12,295 nucleotides of DNA from an uncultured Veillonella sp. (GTDB lineage: Bacteria > Bacillota > Negativicutes > Veillonellales > Veillonellaceae), in the NCBI GenBank assembly GCA_900550455.1, contig URSE01000032.1:1-12295 (forward strand), in the 5' to 3' direction. The notes under the pieces are model-generated. The model was not told the DNA's origin. It worked only from the letters and a program-made list of their open reading frames with translations, and did no database searches. Both the position numbers and the translations under genes were made by a program. Shown one piece after another: positions 1 to 5,627 of the stretch. The stretch's first letter is position 1. The number at the start of each line of letters is the position of its first letter.

Positions 1-70
1 TTCATATCAGTACAGTAGTATTTAAAAGATTTTTGCTATAGCTTTAAACTATGACAGATAATTTCTTGTT

Positions 71-102
71 CTATTGGTAGAGGGCTAATCAACGGCCAAT
101 AG
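71..102. repeat. 7-bp inverted repeat upstream of the window's first terminator
   Basis: CTATTGG at 71-77 is matched by CCAATAG at 96-102 around an 18-base spacer. There is no T-run on either side, so it is not an intrinsic terminator. It may be an operator or part of the control region of a gene beyond the left edge. Apart from this, bases 1-120 are AT-rich and show no coding frame that I can support. Confidence 0.25.
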
Positions 103-120
103 GTGATATCTAATTTGATG

Positions 121-160
121 AAAGCCCCCATGGATTCGGATTTGAATCCATGGGGGCTTT
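121..160. terminator. bidirectional hairpin terminator after menA
   Basis: A perfect 17-bp stem (121-137 with 144-160) closes on a 6-base loop (138-143). Its arms begin with AAAGCCCCC and end with GGGGGCTTT, so an A/T flank lies on both sides. It starts 16 bases beyond the menA stop codon and would end the minus-strand EamA-menA transcript. The T-tract is short in both directions, but stem strength and placement make the call firm. It could also stop rightward transcription entering from the left edge. Confidence 0.85.
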
Positions 161-175
161 GTTTGAATAATATGA

Positions 176-1084
176 TTATTTAAGTAGTTTGCCTAGGATT
201 AAGGTCAGGGCCAGTATCACATGGTAGAGAATGGTAGAGGAGGCGATCTTACCCATGGCCTTATCAGCGTGGACTGCATCAGCATAGCGACCAAGGATTT
301 TAACTGATTGAAGGCCAGGGATAACCGCTATGAAGACTAAGCCCGTATAGAGGGGGAGGACACCAGAGTAAATCCAGGTGGCAATCCAGATAGGATTGAA
401 CCAGACCAACATACCCAAGAGGCTGAGAGCTTTATCTTTACCTAGTAGGATAGCTAAGGTCTTGCGGCCGTGTTTACGGTCATTGTTGATATCTCGAATG
501 TTGTTGACAAACATAATCATGCCTACTAAGAGGGTGGAAGGCAAGGCTGGAATGATCAGGGCTGCCGGAATATCGCGTAGCCAAGCGAAGGCGGTGATAA
601 GGACTATAGCACAGCCCATAGTGAGGCCCGAAGCCACTTCTCCTAAAGGGGTCCGAGAGATAGGAAGAGGGCCGCCAGAATAGAGGAAGGAGACCAAGAT
701 ACAGAGGAGGCCTACCGGTAAATAAGCCCAAGTAATCTTCCAGGATAGGAAGAGGCCGATGATGATAGGAATCACCATTGTTATTTTTAAAAAGGTAAGG
801 ACCAGGGAGGGGCTCATGTGACCCTTGACGATAGACCCTGCATTACCAGCCTTTTGGCCGTGGTCGAGACCGGATTTGTAATCGCAGTATTCATTCCACA
901 TATTGGCCACCATTTGGGCGGATACGACGGCTAGAAAAATGAGGATAGTGTAGACGATAGACCATCCTAAACCATCAAAGGGAAAGAGACCGGCAAAGTA
1001 GGAAAAAGCGGCCCCTAAGAGCACAGGACTAAAGGCTGCCGCTAATGTGCGAGGCCGGATGAGGGCGATAAATTCGCGAAACAT
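176..1084 (-). CDS. menA: 1,4-dihydroxy-2-naphthoate polyprenyltransferase (UbiA superfamily)
   Basis: Integral membrane prenyltransferase that attaches a polyprenyl chain to 1,4-dihydroxy-2-naphthoate, the membrane step of menaquinone synthesis. The 302-residue protein has both Asp-rich UbiA motifs: the first at residues 61-74 (NMWNEYCDYKSGLD) and the second at 194-202 (NNIRDINND), the latter followed by RKHGRKTLA as in MenA proteins. The opening IALIRPRTL is also typical of the family. About eight or nine hydrophobic segments are visible. The start at 1084 is chosen because GGAGG (1090-1094) sits 5 bases upstream; the frame stays open to 1129, but the extra 15 residues lack a ribosome binding site. 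It lies 69 bases downstream of the EamA gene on the same strand, probably co-transcribed. No other men gene is in view, so UbiA relatives with other aromatic acceptors are not fully excluded. Confidence 0.88.
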   Translation of the reverse strand: MFREFIALIRPRTLAAAFSPVLLGAAFSYFAGLFPFDGLGWSIVYTILIFLAVVSAQMVANMWNEYCDYKSGLDHGQKAGNAGSIVKGHMSPSLVLTFLKITMVIPIIIGLFLSWKITWAYLPVGLLCILVSFLYSGGPLPISRTPLGEVASGLTMGCAIVLITAFAWLRDIPAALIIPALPSTLLVGMIMFVNNIRDINNDRKHGRKTLAILLGKDKALSLLGMLVWFNPIWIATWIYSGVLPLYTGLVFIAVIPGLQSVKILGRYADAVHADKAMGKIASSTILYHVILALTLILGKLLK

Positions 1085-1153
1085 AAAATCCTCCAGACTA
1101 GGACCAGGTATGTAGATACTGGTCACCATATGATTTAAACAAGTATAAGTATA

Positions 1154-2041
1154 TCATTTCTTGGACCCTAGGATGGGGCCTAGCTTCCAAGGGGATGGCA
1201 ATTGGGCCAGGACAATGCCGGCTGACATGAGAATTACACCGACAAACTCAATGCCCGTAAGGCTTTCACCTAGGACTAGGTAACCTAAAATGGCACCAAA
1301 GACCATTTCTAAACTCATAAGGAGGGAGGCTTCCGTAGGGGGAATTTTGGTTTGTCCCACCAGTTGTCCTGTAAATCCCAAACCTACAGACAGGCAACCA
1401 CCCCAGAGGATGGCCGGCCAGGCAGCCCAGGCTTGGTCCCAGTGGAAGGGAGCAAAAAGAAGGCTAGCTAGAGCCGATAGGAGGGATACGAAGAGAAATT
1501 GAATGCAGGCTAGGCGGAGGGCTGGGTACTGTTTGGCGAAGACGTTGAGGACTAAGATGTGGCCGACCCAGAAGAGGGTGGATATGAGTAGGAGGACGTC
1601 AGCCCAAGAGATGGCTAGCCCTCCGTGGAGTGTTAAAAGACCCGCCCCTAGGAGGGCTACTATGACGCCACCCAAGGCTAAGTAGGTAATGGCTTGGCCG
1701 ATAAAGAGACCGACTAGGGGGACAAGAACGATATAGAGGCCTGTAATGAAGGCCGTTTTACCAGCTGTTTCGAATTGGATGGCGTATTGCTGAAGGCTGG
1801 TCCCCGTAAAGAGAAAGAGGGCTGCTAAGAATCCTGCAAGGGCTAGCGGGAAGCGGCCTTTCTCCACAGGCTTTGAATCTTTGACTAGGGCCATGATAGG
1901 AAGAAGGGTAAAGGCGCCTAGGGCAAAGCGGAGGGCATTATAGCCTGTAGGCGATAGGAGATCAGTTACGGTGCGCTGGAAGATAAAGGTAGACCCCCAG
2001 AAAAAAGCAGCCATAATTAAGATGAATCTAGCTTGCCACAT
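1154..2041 (-). CDS. EamA/DMT-superfamily transporter
   Basis: Inner-membrane drug/metabolite-superfamily carrier of 295 residues, probably exporting a small metabolite; the substrate cannot be read from sequence. The protein opens with a typical EamA first helix (FILIMAAFFWGSTFIFQR) and shows about ten hydrophobic segments arranged as two EamA repeats. The second repeat includes the usual P-x-E-A-S-L-L-x-S-L-E-x-V-F-G stretch near the C-terminal third. The start at 2041 is preceded by AGGAGG (2051-2056) at 9 bases. A longer frame reaches 2110, but that start lies upstream of the likely promoter (2080-2088), so it is rejected. The next gene in the same direction is menA; the pairing suggests one transcript but no obvious shared substrate. 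CTAG tetranucleotides are unusually frequent in this gene. Confidence 0.85.
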   Translation of the reverse strand: MWQARFILIMAAFFWGSTFIFQRTVTDLLSPTGYNALRFALGAFTLLPIMALVKDSKPVEKGRFPLALAGFLAALFLFTGTSLQQYAIQFETAGKTAFITGLYIVLVPLVGLFIGQAITYLALGGVIVALLGAGLLTLHGGLAISWADVLLLISTLFWVGHILVLNVFAKQYPALRLACIQFLFVSLLSALASLLFAPFHWDQAWAAWPAILWGGCLSVGLGFTGQLVGQTKIPPTEASLLMSLEMVFGAILGYLVLGESLTGIEFVGVILMSAGIVLAQLPSPWKLGPILGSKK

Positions 2042-2079
2042 GGTCGAACTCCTCCTAGAAGAATTAATAGAATATTTAT

Positions 2080-2088
2080 ATTGTACCA
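2080..2088 (-). promoter_or_regulatory. extended -10 promoter for the EamA-menA unit
   Basis: On the minus strand this reads TGGTACAAT, an extended -10 (TGnTAnAAT). The expected -35 position shows no good match. Transcription would begin near 2073, giving a leader of about 32 bases. It resembles the promoter of the kinase-like gene (TGGTATAAT). Confidence 0.5.
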
Positions 2089-2122
2089 TGGGTAAAATTA
2101 AGCATAGCATGAAAATATATTG

Positions 2123-2128
2123 TATAAT
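2123..2128 (+). promoter_or_regulatory. -10 element for the tandem secreted-protein operon
   Basis: A perfect TATAAT preceded directly by ATTG. The -35 region 17 bases upstream is poor, so the promoter may be weak or activator-dependent. A start near 2135 would give a leader of about 80 bases containing the inverted repeat at 2155-2187. The same ATTGTATAAT block occurs before the DUF4127 gene. Confidence 0.45.
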
Positions 2129-2154
2129 GACCCTAGATCTACAAGTATATGACT

Positions 2155-2187
2155 ATCTATGATAAGGGATGATGATTCGTCATAGAT
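2155..2187 (+). promoter_or_regulatory. leader inverted repeat before the tandem secreted-protein operon
   Basis: ATCTATGA (2155-2162) pairs with TCATAGAT (2180-2187), extendable by a G-U and a C-G pair at the base. The 3' arm can instead close a small ATGA/TCAT hairpin (2172-2183) with a TTCG tetraloop. The two folds exclude each other. It could be an operator or an RNA element; this is inference from sequence only. Confidence 0.25.
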
Positions 2188-2216
2188 GGGTCGTTAGCGT
2201 GCAATGAGGAATGGTT

Positions 2217-3062
2217 ATGAAAAAGACACTCGTGAGTATAGTGGCTGCAGGCTTAGTAAGTTTGGCTACAAGCCTACCTGTAGGTGCGGCCTCAGTGGAA
2301 TCCGCCATAGGTACATCGATTGCTTTGCCTACAGGCGTTACAGTGACAGATATGAATGCCTTGGATGTGAATGGAAAGAAGGTAGCCTTGTTTGATACGA
2401 AAACGCTGACTGCTGTTAATACAAATGTTCGTAAGTCACTTGCTAAGAACTCTGCCAACACTTATGAAGGGGATGCGCTAAAAGGGATTCGATTGTACCA
2501 AGTGCAGGGGACTGATACCGATGGTCACCATGTGGGCTATTTAGTTTCTTGTGCCTGGGATGATCAGTTGGCTAAGACCTTTGTAAGCCCAAAGGACCGG
2601 CAAGTGGCTGGTTCTTACTGGGGGCTTCAAGAGCCTGTGAAGGCCAGCCCTAAGGATCTAAAGGCCTTTCATGACGGCTTCCGCCAAGAACAGGATAAGA
2701 GTATAGATAATCAAGCCCAAAGCAAAATTAAAACTTACGAATCCTATGCTAAGGCAGGTGCTATGTCGCCAGTACGATTGGCGGATATGAAAGACTCAAT
2801 CCAAAGAGAAGCAGCCCTTTATAAACTCTTAGATGCGAACCTGGGTTCTTTGATCATAAGTCCAGTGGTAGGTCAAACTCATCCGACGACTGTGGGGACT
2901 TGGTCTTTGGCGCTTTCCTATGATGGCTTTAGCCTTCCCTTAGGAGGTTCTTTTAAGGCCGTAGATGATGGGACAAATCTCAATGTCTTAGGGATTTTGT
3001 CTATAGACGCTTCTCGTCCTTACTGGCATCAAGTCATAAGAAATTTGCAAATTGTTAAGTAG
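2217..3062 (+). CDS. exported protein of unknown function (first of a tandem pair)
   Basis: I do not recognise a named family. The 281-residue product starts with a clear Sec signal peptide (MKKTLVSIVAAGL..., hydrophobic core, Ala-rich end near residue 25), so it should be periplasmic or surface-located; there is no lipobox and no later membrane segment. The start at 2217 has GAGGA (2206-2210) 6 bases upstream; an ATG at 2211 lies too close to that site. The mature part has one cysteine (C112), a charged, probably helical middle (about 144-205) and a C-terminal beta-like region. It shares LYQ-V/L-QG (93-98) and a P-V-V ... G-T ... D-G ... L-P block (216-241) with the next gene's product at almost the same spacing, so the two look like paralogues. 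Its TAG stop overlaps the ribosome binding site of the second gene, implying coupled translation. Confidence 0.8.
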   Translation: MKKTLVSIVAAGLVSLATSLPVGAASVESAIGTSIALPTGVTVTDMNALDVNGKKVALFDTKTLTAVNTNVRKSLAKNSANTYEGDALKGIRLYQVQGTDTDGHHVGYLVSCAWDDQLAKTFVSPKDRQVAGSYWGLQEPVKASPKDLKAFHDGFRQEQDKSIDNQAQSKIKTYESYAKAGAMSPVRLADMKDSIQREAALYKLLDANLGSLIISPVVGQTHPTTVGTWSLALSYDGFSLPLGGSFKAVDDGTNLNVLGILSIDASRPYWHQVIRNLQIVK

Positions 3063-3072
3063 GAGAAAACAT

Positions 3073-3885
3073 ATGAAATTATCTTTGAAAGCGATGATTA
3101 CTGGCGCCTTGGTGTGTACTTCTTTGGCCTCTGCCTCTGCTGCGACTATCACGACACCAGCTGGTTCTTTTTCTACACCTAAGAATGTCAATGCTACTAG
3201 CCTATCCCAAAGCCAAGCCTTAGCCTTGCTTAAGAGTACGAAGGCCAAGAATGTGGAGGACGCAAAAGTCCTAAATTCCCTCCAACTTATTGGCCCTAAA
3301 TTCGACCTCTACCAATTGCAGGGGAAGGATAAGGGAACCTCTAAAACGGCTCTTTTAGCGGTCTATAATGCTAAGGATGATATAGAAGCAGGTTTGACTA
3401 AGTCCGCCTCTAAGGTGGCAGGTCTCGATAAGGTTCAAGGCCTTGGCCAATATGCACCACTTCTTAGCGACTTTGGTGCCTCCATTATTAGCCAACAATT
3501 CCACGATAAAGACGGGGGAATTGTCGTACCTGATGCTATGATGACCGGCCTTGTTAAGTCCGGCAACCAAGCCTTGTCCTCCTCTGAGTACATGCTCAAC
3601 CAAAGTTTTGCCCGTAAAAAAGCACAAAACCCTAATGCTTCCGATATTAAGGTGAAATTTGAGAATATGGAACTTATCCATCCTGTGGTTAAGACCAAGT
3701 ATCCAACCTATACAGCAGGGACTCGAGCCCTCATTACTGTGGATGGCCTACAATTGCCTTACTATGTAAAGGCTTTTGTAGTCATGAACCCACAAGCGCC
3801 AACAGCTATGGCTCTCCTCACATCCGATGTGGAAGGGGCTTACTTCCAACCTATGGTTGATAAGGCGATTGCTAAACTTAAATAA
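3073..3885 (+). CDS. exported protein of unknown function (second of a tandem pair)
   Basis: The 270-residue product has a Sec signal peptide ending in ASA-AT (cleavage expected after residue 23) and no cysteine after it, so it is probably a soluble or surface-associated secreted protein. No known family was recognised. AGGAGA (3061-3066) stands 6 bases before the ATG at 3073; an upstream in-frame ATG at 3052 would lie inside the preceding gene and lacks a site. LYQLQG (79-84) and the block from P204-V205-V206 through G216-T217, D224-G225 to L228-P229 match the preceding protein. The distance between the two blocks is 125 residues here and 123 there. The middle (about 100-190) is polar and possibly helical and differs from the partner. 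The gene is followed at once by a strong terminator, so the pair forms its own transcription unit. Confidence 0.8.
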   Translation: MKLSLKAMITGALVCTSLASASAATITTPAGSFSTPKNVNATSLSQSQALALLKSTKAKNVEDAKVLNSLQLIGPKFDLYQLQGKDKGTSKTALLAVYNAKDDIEAGLTKSASKVAGLDKVQGLGQYAPLLSDFGASIISQQFHDKDGGIVVPDAMMTGLVKSGNQALSSSEYMLNQSFARKKAQNPNASDIKVKFENMELIHPVVKTKYPTYTAGTRALITVDGLQLPYYVKAFVVMNPQAPTAMALLTSDVEGAYFQPMVDKAIAKLK

Positions 3886-3886
3886 T

Positions 3887-3940
3887 AAAAAGTGCCTACT
3901 AGGTGATTGTGTATCATCTGGTAGGCACTTTTTTATTTTT
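3887..3940. terminator. long bidirectional terminator between convergent genes
   Basis: A 13-bp stem AAAAAGTGCCTAC (3887-3899) with GTAGGCACTTTTT (3921-3933) continues inward through 3900-3907 with 3913-3920 (two G-T pairs) to a 5-base loop (TGTGT). T-runs follow on the plus strand (3929-3940), and the A-run before the stem serves the minus strand. It ends the secreted-pair operon and the kinase-like gene, whose stop codon is at 3946. Confidence 0.93.
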
Positions 3941-3945
3941 ACGAT

Positions 3946-4665
3946 TTATAGCTTTTTTAGAATGTAATCGATGGTGTCAGTATAGGCATTCAGGTCTGTC
4001 TTATTCCAGGAGTAGCCTAGGCGGGTGATGGCAGCAGTCCACTTATACTTATTGGCAAAAGACTTAAGGTCTTTTACTACTTCTTGGCTTTGTGGATTTT
4101 CCTTATAAGCATCCATAGCGGCATCTAGGTAGTGAGGATGTTCCTGTTGACTTTGCCGTTGGAAACCATGGATAAAGAGGAAGAGGTCTAGCACTTGGGG
4201 GGAGATAAAGGAATTGTATTTTTCCCCATTTTCCCAGTCCAAAAGGGTTATCTTGTTCTTGTCAGGGTCATAACAAAAGTCACGTAAAGCCGGGCGACCA
4301 TGAGCTAGCTTGTGGCTATGAAGGTCTGCTAGGGCAGAACCGATGAGGCTGTAGACGGGAGTCCAGTCCTTGTCTACGTCAGAATAGGTGGAGTCCAAGG
4401 CAAAGCCAGCCCCCTTGAGGACGAAGTAGTCAGGTCCGAAGTCCACGATTTCAGGGGCTAGGTCTAAGAGGGCGTTGACCACCTGAATCTTATGGAACTC
4501 CCGGAGGAAGGTGAGTTCGCTAGAACCCTTGAGCCATTCACGGCGGCCCGCTAGTTTGCGCTTGATAAAGTAGTCCTGTCCGTCGTAGACTAGGTGGATA
4601 ACCCGTTGGTAGGGCTTGGCTTCTAAGGCGGCGACCACTTCTTCTTTAAAATCCCTTGTACACAT
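3946..4665 (-). CDS. protein-kinase-fold / LPS-kinase-like phosphotransferase with atypical catalytic loop
   Basis: A 239-residue cytoplasmic protein resembling the small bacterial kinase-fold group that includes InaA/WaaP-type LPS-core kinases. Visible elements in order: a candidate ATP-binding lysine in YFIKRKL (K35), a possible alphaC glutamate (E50 or E56), a hinge-like FVLKGAG (81-87), the catalytic-loop region LADLHSHKLAHGRPALRDF (112-130), and a metal-binding Asp in ITLLDWE (D143). In the loop, HGRPALRD has Arg at the place of the usual catalytic Asp (H-x-D) and Asp at the usual Asn position, so activity is uncertain or uses a rearranged site. The start at 4665 follows AGGAG (4671-4675) at 5 bases; a longer frame to 4809 would cross the promoter and a terminator hairpin. 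It is transcribed alone, between two terminators. Substrate unknown. Confidence 0.7.
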   Translation of the reverse strand: MCTRDFKEEVVAALEAKPYQRVIHLVYDGQDYFIKRKLAGRREWLKGSSELTFLREFHKIQVVNALLDLAPEIVDFGPDYFVLKGAGFALDSTYSDVDKDWTPVYSLIGSALADLHSHKLAHGRPALRDFCYDPDKNKITLLDWENGEKYNSFISPQVLDLFLFIHGFQRQSQQEHPHYLDAAMDAYKENPQSQEVVKDLKSFANKYKWTAAITRLGYSWNKTDLNAYTDTIDYILKKL

Positions 4666-4750
4666 ATATACTCCTATGATTAGCTGACAGGGTTTCTTGA
4701 TTAGGAAATCCTTAGCTAACGATATTTTAGAAATCACATTATACTCATAA

Positions 4751-4780
4751 ATTATACCATTCCCTATATAGGATGAGCAA
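4751..4780 (-). promoter_or_regulatory. promoter of the kinase-like gene
   Basis: On the minus strand TGGTATAAT (4751-4759) is a perfect extended -10. TTGCTC (4775-4780) is a weak -35 at 18 bases. A second TATAAT lies at 4739-4744. Transcription from the first would begin near 4744, leaving a leader of about 80 bases. Confidence 0.6.
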
Positions 4781-4797
4781 AAAGTGTGAAACAAAAG

Positions 4798-4821
4798 AGG
4801 ACTACCCATGCGGATAGTCCT
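4798..4821. terminator. terminator after tRNA-Ser
   Basis: AGGACTACCC (4798-4807) pairs with GGATAGTCCT (4812-4821) with a single mismatch and an ATGC loop. On the minus strand the stem is followed by CTTTTGTTT, as expected for the end of the tadA-tRNA-Ser transcript. On the plus strand TTTATTTAT follows, so it may work both ways. Confidence 0.75.
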
Positions 4822-4866
4822 TTATTTATAAGGTGTTTATATGATTTATTAGAGGTGCAAAAGTGT

Positions 4867-4957
4867 TGGCAGAGAAGGAGGGATTTGAACCCCCGCGCCG
4901 GTTGCCCGACCTACCGCATTTCGAGTGCGGACCCTTCAGCCACTTGGGTACTTCTCC
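4867..4957 (-). tRNA. tRNA-Ser, anticodon CGA (reads UCG)
   Basis: Read on the minus strand: acceptor GGAGAAG (4951-4957) pairs with CTTCTCT (4871-4877; the first pair is G-U), discriminator G at 4870, and an encoded CCA at 4867-4869. The anticodon stem is CCGCA/TGCGG around the loop CTCGAAA, with anticodon CGA at 4921-4923. A long class-II variable arm (GGTCGGGCAACCGGC) and a T-arm with TTCAAAT are present. The long variable arm, G73 and anticodon all agree on serine. The first half of the gene (4911-4957) is also the 3' end of the tadA frame on the same strand, so the two very probably share a transcript. Confidence 0.96.
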
Positions 4958-5420
4958 GCGCCTTTGTTTGTTGGCGTCGTTCTTTAAAGAAGTCTTTCAT
5001 AATTTGACTGCATTGATCAGCCAATACACCGGCCCTAACCTCTGGCTCGTGGTTGAGGCCAGGATGGGAGAGGATGTTGAAGAGCGACTCTACGGCGCCT
5101 CCTTTGTAATCGCTGCTGCCATAAACAATCCGGTCAATCCGGCTGTTGATGATAGCACCAGCGCACATAGGACACGGCTCTATAGTAACATAGAGGGTAC
5201 AGCCCGTCAAACGCCATCGTTCCAGTAATTGATTGGCTTCGCGGATAACCAGCACTTCTGCATGGGCCGTGGCATCATGGTCTAATTCACGGCGATTATG
5301 GTGGCGAGAGATAATCTGTCCGTCTTTAACAAGGACGGCGCCGATGGGAATTTCCCCCAGGTCGTAGGCCTTGCGGGCCTCTTTTAGGGCTTCTTCCATA
5401 AATGTAATATCGTCGTTCAT
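4911..5420 (-). CDS. tadA: tRNA-specific adenosine deaminase TadA
   Basis: Zinc-dependent deaminase converting A34 to inosine in tRNA-Arg(ACG), needed to read CGU/CGC/CGA codons. The 169-residue frame shows the cytidine-deaminase fold signature: H53-A54-E55 (zinc ligand and catalytic Glu) and P82-C83-P84-M85-C86 (zinc cysteines). The N-terminal MEEALKEARKAYDLGEIPIGAV is a standard TadA opening. AGGAG (5426-5430) is 5 bases before the start. The family part ends around FFKERRQQTKA (residue 154). The last 15 residues are encoded almost wholly by the tRNA-Ser gene, whose TAG at 4911-4913 supplies the stop. No stop exists before the tRNA, so RNase P cutting at the tRNA 5' end would leave a stopless tadA message. 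A close link of tadA and tRNA-Ser is known in Firmicutes; the overlap is the odd part. Confidence 0.93.
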   Translation of the reverse strand: MNDDITFMEEALKEARKAYDLGEIPIGAVLVKDGQIISRHHNRRELDHDATAHAEVLVIREANQLLERWRLTGCTLYVTIEPCPMCAGAIINSRIDRIVYGSSDYKGGAVESLFNILSHPGLNHEPEVRAGVLADQCSQIMKDFFKERRQQTKARRSTQVAEGSALEMR

Positions 5421-5518
5421 AGGGACTCCTGTACTTGCTGTAAAACGGATTAGTAAGGGGAATAGGTACTAGGCTCTGGGCTAGTGAGGGGCTAAGATAA
5501 AATCAGTAAATAATACTT

Positions 5519-5547
5519 ATTATATAATAAATAATTCTTTATGTTTA
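5519..5547 (-). promoter_or_regulatory. promoter for tadA-tRNA-Ser
   Basis: On the minus strand TAAACA (5542-5547; four of six match TTGACA) stands 17 bases from a perfect TATAAT (5519-5524). The predicted start is near 5512, with a leader of about 90 bases. The whole stretch is AT-rich and offers other -10-like hexamers, so the exact start is uncertain. Confidence 0.45.
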
Positions 5548-5580
5548 TCCCTTAAAGTGGCAGACTGAGCCTGTAAATTG

Positions 5581-5586
5581 TATAAT
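5581..5586 (+). promoter_or_regulatory. -10 element for the DUF4127-acyltransferase unit
   Basis: A perfect TATAAT directly preceded by ATTG. The -35 position (5558-5563, TGGCAG) is weak. Transcription starting near 5593 would give a leader of about 35 bases. The ATTGTATAAT block is the same as at 2119-2128. Confidence 0.45.
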
Positions 5587-5627
5587 AGAAATTACGATTG
5601 TAGTACCTTATATAAGGAGAAACATTC

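Noticed and set aside
378..731. Plus- and minus-strand frames inside menA
   Set aside because: Shadows of the clearly supported menA frame; sequences are Arg/Pro/Ser-rich without domain features.
2042..2110. N-terminal extension of the EamA gene to an ATG at 2110
   Set aside because: It would place the start upstream of the extended -10 at 2080-2088 and has no ribosome binding site; the extra residues are not hydrophobic like the family start.
2180..2461. Minus-strand frame opposite the first secreted protein
   Set aside because: Antisense to a well-supported gene with signal peptide; no start signal and no recognisable domain.
4666..4809. N-terminal extension of the kinase-like gene to 4809
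   Set aside because: It crosses the promoter and overlaps the terminator hairpin at 4798-4821; the AGGAG before 4665 is a much better start.
4786..5228. Plus-strand open frames across tRNA-Ser and tadA, giving proteins with GFEPPRR
   Set aside because: They are the antisense translation of the tRNA-Ser gene and tadA; the FEPP-type string is a well-known false protein produced by reading a tRNA T-arm backwards. No ribosome binding site of note.
5557..5572. Sigma-54 type -24/-12 promoter before the DUF4127 gene (TGGCAG...GC)
   Set aside because: The spacing between GG and GC is 8 bases instead of 10, and a perfect TATAAT lies just downstream.
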